A DNA stretch of 22,975 nucleotides from Spirogloea muscicola (lineage: Eukaryota; Streptophyta; Zygnematophyceae; Spirogloeales; Spirogloeaceae). A program made the position numbers and the translations under genes. The notes below the pieces were generated by a model. The model saw only the letters and a program-made list of their open reading frames with translations, was not told the origin of the DNA and ran no database searches. The DNA lies in assembly GCA_009602725.1 (NCBI GenBank), contig WELB01000096.1, positions 538,994-561,968 on the forward strand, read 5' to 3'. Positions 19,385 to 22,975 of this stretch are shown one piece after another; position 1 is the stretch's first letter; each line of letters starts with the position of its first letter.

Positions 19385-19572
19385 CCTTACCGAAAGGAAG
19401 TGGCTCTCCCAATGGGGCCAAGGGCTGGGAAAAGCCAGCCCGAAAAGATTTGACAAAGGTTTGAAGGGGCCAAATGACGGAGAGAAGAAGAAGAATGACG
19501 GAGGGGCCTAAGCACTAAGCAGCTACGAAGGGCCTGGAGATGCTATGTCAGAACGGGGGCAGGATGGACCAC
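19385..19572 (-). repeat. 3' UTR and tail of the 19573-20328 LINE copy
   Basis: After the stop at 19573, the minus strand has CCCCCGTTCTGACATAGC, GGCCCTTCGTAGCTGCT, GGCCCCTTCAAACC, then TTTTCGGGCTGGC, the loop, CCAGCCCTTGG and CCCATTGGGAGAGCCAC. These elements are in the same order as at 1041-1180 and 20330-20450. It also carries a short internal (TTC)n insertion. Confidence 0.75.
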
Positions 19573-20328
19573 TCAGTCGTTACGAGTGAGGAGCCTCAAA
19601 TGCGACAGACTAGCTGCTGGAAAACTATCCCCCTGACGAACGCCGGAGGCCGCAGCGAGAGCACGGCCAGCACGCAGATGCAAGGTGTGGGCCATGGACA
19701 GCTGAAGGGAGACTGACAAACGTATGCGATAGACCTGGGCCCACAAGCCAGCAGCGTTGAAGTCAGCCGGCTCACCTCGCCTGCGGGACACAGCGCGCCG
19801 CGCAAGCCTGGCCAGCAGGTCGAGCCACTGGGACCCAAGAGCCCCGTGCACGTCCACGGCCAGGGGTACGAACTCGTCTCCAGCCGGGTGGTCGGCGTGT
19901 TTGGCCGCCTTGCTGCGAGCGGCCTTTGCCGCAGCGTGGCCAGCCCGCGAGGCAGAGAGTCCCAGGTTGGAGCGGTCGACCACATCAATGGTGACCACAT
20001 CAGCAATGATGCGCGCGCCGCCTCCCGGCGTGGACGCCACCAGGTCGACAGGGCGCGTGTGGAGTCTGTCGGCCCTCTGGAGGATTGGCATGACAGAAGT
20101 ATTCTCCATCGCCACCGTGTATCCGGCTTCCACACATATGCCAAACATGGCATTCCTGAGTAGGTCGTGTGCAGCGGTGCGTTCACCTCCCGTGGCGTAG
20201 CGGAGGACATGCGCCGCCAGCTCCGCTGGGTTCGCCGACCGTACGCCGCACTCACACTGCAGCACGCCTTGCAGACAGGGCGGGGGGAGGCCCAGCAGGC
20301 GGTGGACTGCCATGCTGGAAAAGTTCAT
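19573..20328 (-). CDS. LINE C-terminal ORF fragment with zinc knuckle and endonuclease-like domain
   Basis: An uninterrupted 251-codon frame. It begins near LLGLPPPCL, then has QCECG...H (zinc knuckle), ERTAAHDLLRNAMF, RPVDLVAS with IADVVTIDV about 12 residues later, a basic stretch (AAKAARSKAAKHAD), EFVPLAVDVHGALGSQW, and the C-terminal LSHLRLLTRND-stop. The Cys/His motif followed by R-P-x-D and D-V resembles the restriction-like endonuclease end of site-specific non-LTR retrotransposons; that assignment is inferred from motif order only. The copy is 5'-truncated exactly at another copy's tail (20330) and lacks reverse transcriptase, so it is not a working gene although its frame is intact. 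The intact frame suggests recent insertion. Confidence 0.7.
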   Translation of the reverse strand: MNFSSMAVHRLLGLPPPCLQGVLQCECGVRSANPAELAAHVLRYATGGERTAAHDLLRNAMFGICVEAGYTVAMENTSVMPILQRADRLHTRPVDLVASTPGGGARIIADVVTIDVVDRSNLGLSASRAGHAAAKAARSKAAKHADHPAGDEFVPLAVDVHGALGSQWLDLLARLARRAVSRRRGEPADFNAAGLWAQVYRIRLSVSLQLSMAHTLHLRAGRALAAASGVRQGDSFPAASLSHLRLLTRND

Positions 20329-20329
20329 C

Positions 20330-20531
20330 CGGCGAAAAGCCAGCCCAAAAAGGATTCACAAAGGTTCAGAGGGGCCTAAGAGCGGTGAGCAGCTACAAAG
20401 GGGCCTGAGGATGCTATGGTAAAACAGGGGGAGGATGGATCACTCAACAAGAAGGGCTAGCAAAGCCAGCCCAGAAGAATTGACAAAGGTTCGAAGGGGC
20501 CTAAGAGCGTTGAGCAGCTACAAAGAAGAAG
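20330..20531 (-). repeat. Two consecutive LINE tails
   Basis: Bases 20330-20450 repeat the UTR of 1041-1180 almost exactly (GGCCCCTTTGTAGCTGCT, TAGGCCCCTCTGAACC, stem-loop), but the tail is cut in the middle of the stem-loop where the 19573-20328 copy starts. At about 20449 the (CTT) end of a second tail abuts TGAGTGATCC, the stop-codon region of the element. Bases 20457-20531 are that second tail. Confidence 0.7.
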
Positions 20532-20708
20532 AAGGGCTCGCCCATTGAGAATATGGGCTGGAACAGCCAGCCCAAAAAAGAATGAACAGAGTACAAGAAG
20601 AGGGGGGGGGGAGCCAGGCGAAGCCCTAAGGCGAAGCAGCAGAAATGACAAGCACACAAGAAAAAACAAAGCAGCTACTAACCACTCAGTAACCCCTGCT
20701 AAGCAGGC
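20532..20708 (-). repeat. Partner of the 635-810 duplicate
   Basis: Same content as 635-810, with one extra G in the G-run: stem-loop tail, UTR and the last codons of the LINE frame. Here it is continuous with a longer coding piece (next entry). Confidence 0.85.
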
Positions 20709-21098
20709 GCAGGTCGGAGAGGCTATGCTCCTGGAAGTATGTCCCCTGGCCAGAGCCAGAGGCAGCAGCAAGGGCTCGGCCAGCACGCAGGTGCAGCGCA
20801 CGTGCCATGGACCTCTGCAGCGAGACGGCCAGGCGCATGCGATACACCTGGGCCAACGACCCGGCGGCGGGGAAGTCCACCGGCTCCCCATGGAAGCGGC
20901 GGGCAACGGCGTGACGAGCAAGTTGGTGAAGCAGTTCGAGCCACCGAGCACCCAACGCCCCATGGGTGTCGATAGCCAGAGGGAAGAACGCGTCGGCTGG
21001 CGGATGGTCGGCGTACTTGGTCACCTTTGCGCGAGCGGCGCCTTCGACCGCATACCCAGCCTGGGTGGCACACTGGACTGGGTGGGAGCGGTCGAAGA
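20686..21098 (-). pseudogene. LINE C-terminal coding fragment, 5'-truncated
   Basis: Open on the minus strand from about 21098 (FDRSHPVQCATQAGYAVEG) through KYADHPPADAFFPLAID, THGALGARWLELL, MRLAVSLQRSMARALHLRAG to EHSLSDLRLLSRGY-TGA (20686-20688). It aligns along its whole length with the 19573-20328 copy, about 60-70% by eye, so the two are different subfamily members. Upstream of 21098 the frame belongs to another copy, so this one is truncated within the endonuclease-like region. Confidence 0.7.
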
Positions 21099-21260
21099 CT
21101 AGCTGCCGGGAAGCTATCACCCTGACGAAAGCCAGAGGCCGCAGCAAGAGCACGGACAGCAAGCAGATGCAGATAAGAAAGGGCTCGCCCATAGAGAAGA
21201 GGGGCTGGCAAAGCCAGCCCAAAAAGACAATGTCCAAAGCCAAAGAAAGAGATGCCGAAG
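21099..21260 (-). repeat. Host LINE stub cut by nested insertion, plus tail
   Basis: The minus strand at about 21165-21099 encodes RALAAASGFRQGDSFPAASL and stops just where SDLRLLTRGY should follow, switching to the DRSHP sequence of the next copy. This is the footprint of one element inserted into the C-terminal codons of another. At 21180-21215 there is a complete tail with the perfect stem-loop GGGCTGGCAAAGCCAGCCC. Confidence 0.6.
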
Positions 21261-21444
21261 AAGGACGACAATACCAAACACAACAACACACGAGGGAAGC
21301 TCAATACCCGCGAGTGAGCAACAGCAGGTCAGATAAGAGAAAAGCGAGAGGAGCTGGCAAAGCCAGCCCAAAGAGAGAAGGCCCAAAAAGAACGGACAAT
21401 GTCCAAAGCCAAAGCAGGCCGCGAGGCGACCACGCGACGAAGAA
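21261..21444 (-). repeat. LINE 3' end: LLLLTRGY stub and two tails
   Basis: The minus strand at about 21340-21304 encodes LSDLLLLTRGY-stop. The 3' UTR below it runs into the tail at 21180-21260. Above it, 21355-21370 carries another GGCAAAGCCAGCCC arm, and 21385-21415 has AAAAAGAACGGACAATG, a decayed tail. Confidence 0.6.
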
Positions 21445-21590
21445 AGGGCTCGCCCATTGAGGATAGGGGCTGGACAAGCCAGCCCAAAAAAGAATGAACA
21501 AAGAACGAGAAGGGGGCCAGAGGAAGCCAGAGGAAGCGCTAAGAAACCAAAGCACACAAAGAAAGAAAGCAGCTACAAATTACTCNAGAA
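21445..21590 (-). repeat. LINE tail identical to 415-499 and its flank
   Basis: Bases 21445-21529 are identical over 85 bases to 415-499, including the stem-loop GGGCTGGACAAGCCAGCCC. The following UTR (GAAAGCAGCTACAAATTACTC) ends at the N at 21595. Confidence 0.8.
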
Positions 21591-21594
21591 AGGG

Positions 21595-21595
21595 A
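21595..21595. other. Single N, probable scaffold join
   Basis: Retroelement UTR lies on the left and NPH3-gene sequence on the right. The NPH3 gene has no 3' half in the window. As at 6726, a repeat end at a one-base N suggests a scaffold join of unknown length. Confidence 0.7.
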
Positions 21596-21645
21596 GACTG
21601 AGAAGAGAGTGGGAAGGAGAGGAAGCGTGGCAATGCAATCTGCAC

Positions 21646-22929
21646 CTGCTGATGGGACAGAACGGTAAAGGGTGCTGCCGCCGTGTTGTCCACGGCAGCA
21701 GCGCAGGTGCCAGCGGTGGGCCGGGCGGCAGCGTCCTTCTGCTCCTCAGCGGCCACAGAGCGCGCGATGGCGGCGCAGCAGGAGGAGATGATGCCGAGGG
21801 ACTCGGCCCAGGAGAAGACGCCCTCGCAGGAGCGCAGGACCTCGAGGCAGTCCTTGCGCGAGTAGGGCGAGTTGAGGATGTAGCCCAGGTGGGCGTCGGT
21901 GCGCTTGCCCAGGTTGCCCGCCGCCACGCCCTCGGCCATGTCCAGGAACTCGGCGGCGCACCGCAGCGGCCCCACGCTCGACGTCGTCAGCACCAGGTCG
22001 CCGCTGCAGCGGCCATGGAGGAAACGGCAACTGCTGTTTAAGTACAAGTAGGGGCAACTAGGAGAGTGCAGTGCGTAAGTATTTGATGAAATTGATGTAA
22101 GGTTGACCAAATAATAGCAAGAAGTAAGATAGAAGTAAGTAAGTGAAGTGGTAAAAGAGTGATGGAGGGCCTGAGTGGCCAAATTCAAGGCAAGCACATC
22201 AACAGATGTACGTACATCACCTGCTGCTAAGCTGACCCGCTCACTAACCACGAGTCAGCACTTAGAGGTCGCCAACTGATTTCTAAGTTACAGACGGCAA
22301 TTCACAGGCCCTTGTGCCACCAGCTAAAGCTCCTAGGCACTCGTGGGTGGGGGGAGGGGGAGAGAGCGAGAGTGGAGGGGGGGAGGTGGAGGGGGGGCTG
22401 GCAGCGTACGTGTAGCAGAAGTTGGCGACGATCTCGAAGATGGCGGCGCCGCCCGGGAGGTCGTCGAGGTCCAGCGTGCCCATGCCGGCGTCCGAGTCCA
22501 GCAAGTCGCGCACGAGCCCGCACTTGGACAGCAGCGGGAACTGCGGGCAGGCGCCGCGGATGGGCTCAGCGGCTTGACGTCCACACCTCGCGAGAGCGCA
22601 AGCTAGCATTCAGAGCAGGAGGGGAGGAGAGGGGAGGTGGGCGAGGAGGCCCAGCGAGGCAGCACCTTGTGGAGGTAGAAGGTGACGCCCGCGACCTGCA
22701 CCAGCATGTCCGGCTGCAGGCCCGCATTGTCGAAGCTGCACCGCAGCGGGAGAGGGAGAGGCGGGAGGAGGGCAGGCGGGCCGCGGTGAGAGCCCCGCAA
22801 TCGCGGCCCAGAAAAGCGACGCGAGCAGGCCCCTTGGCCGTCAGAATTGCCGCCGCCATCGGCGCGCCGGCGTCGCGGCAATGGGGGCGGCGGTTCTCAC
22901 ATGACCTCGCGCCTCGGGAGGGCGCCCAT
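21646..22929 (-). CDS. NPH3/RPT2-family BTB protein, 5' part only
   Basis: NPH3-family proteins are plant substrate adaptors for CUL3 ubiquitin ligases, best known in phototropin signalling at the plasma membrane. Minus-strand exons: 22929-22901, 22735-22666, 22540-22410 and 22003 to about 21646 (a CAG|GTGCAG donor). All phases agree and give 196 residues. It starts MGALPRREV, followed by the BTB fold: DMLVQVAGVTFYLHK, FPLLSKCGLVRDLL, LDDLPGGAAIFEIVANFCY, GPLRCAAEFLDMAEG, then SRKDCLEVLRSCEG and AESLGII. The order and signature residues are typical of the family. The NPH3 domain proper would follow but is lost at the N at 21595. The ATG at 22929 sits in a CCATGG that also gives an ATG on the plus strand. 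Intron 22409-22004 carries a LINE end. The specific paralogue cannot be named. Confidence 0.88.
22060..22335 (-). repeat. LINE 3' end (second subfamily) inside NPH3 intron
   Basis: The minus strand has ALAGGTRACELPS, a decayed SDLYVLTRGY region (AAGTGCTGACTCGTGG), GAGCGGGTCAGCTTAGCAGC, GTGCTTGCCTTGAATTTGG and GGCCCTCCATC, matching the plus-strand copy at 2456-2640. The coding part has a stop and indels, so it is older than the 2433 copy. It lies in the same orientation as the gene, which is tolerated in an intron. Confidence 0.7.
22345..22400. repeat. GA-rich purine tract
   Basis: GGGGGAGGGGGAGAGAGCGAG-type sequence lies just inside the NPH3 intron next to the donor at 22409. It is the same kind of tract, in the same intron position, as in ABC1K at 6410-6585. 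Confidence 0.65.
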
Positions 22930-22956
22930 GGCGGCGTCGCCGGGCTTCCCGCCGCA

Positions 22957-22975
22957 GGCGCCGCCGCGGGCGACG
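22957..22975 (+). repeat. 19-bp direct repeat of the window start
   Basis: GGCGCCGCCGCGGGCGACG is identical to bases 3-21. On the plus strand both lie in an APPRAT-encoding frame. An ATG at 22928 opens MAASPGFPPQAPPRAT up to the window end. Confidence 0.8.

Noticed and set aside
19757-20200. Plus-strand frames opposite the LINE fragment
   Set aside because: They are antisense shadows of the 251-codon minus-strand LINE frame, which has clear family similarity.

Overview
The window is nuclear DNA of a green, plastid-bearing eukaryote, most likely a streptophyte alga or early-diverging plant. The evidence is four intron-split genes of plant type (an ADCK1-like ABC1 kinase, phosphoserine phosphatase, isoamylase 3 and an NPH3-family BTB protein) and a piece of plastid psbB. 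The species cannot be named from the sequence. There is no sign of bacterial, CRISPR or viral content. Two single-base N positions (6726 and 21595) behave like scaffold joins, because a gene breaks at each.

Layout. 1-377: GC-rich sequence without a recognisable gene. 378-2660: dense debris of a non-LTR (LINE-type) retrotransposon family, as short 3' tails and C-terminal coding stubs in both orientations. 3372-6725 (minus): ABC1K/ADCK1-like kinase, ten exons, broken at its 5' end by the N at 6726. 6727 to about 8130: plastid DNA with the first 453 codons of psbB (minus), including its 5' leader. About 8131-9627 (plus): phosphoserine phosphatase, five exons, with its transit-peptide end missing at the plastid junction. 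10605-17129 (minus): isoamylase 3, 21 well-resolved exons covering the whole mature enzyme plus a probable transit-peptide exon. 17398-21594: second LINE block, with nested copies in one orientation (minus). 21596-22929 (minus): 5' part of an NPH3/BTB gene, with a LINE end in one intron.

The exon models were built by hand from protein similarity and splice signals. They close in frame: isoamylase 3 exons A-U total 2085 nt including the stop, and ABC1K, PSP and NPH3 phases agree at every intron. ABC1K and PSP are head to head, and PSP and ISA3 are tail to tail. ISA3 acts in plastid starch turnover, PSP makes serine in the plastid phosphorylated pathway, and ABC1K is an organellar atypical kinase. 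Nothing suggests they form one pathway.

The least ordinary content is the retroelement family. Its copies end in a C-terminal peptide close to SLSDLxLLTRGY-stop, followed by a short 3' UTR, a perfect GGGCTGGC/GCCAGCCC stem-loop, an AATGGG-type box and a (CTT)n end. Several tails stop exactly in the middle of the stem-loop, and copies are nested in each other in the same orientation.
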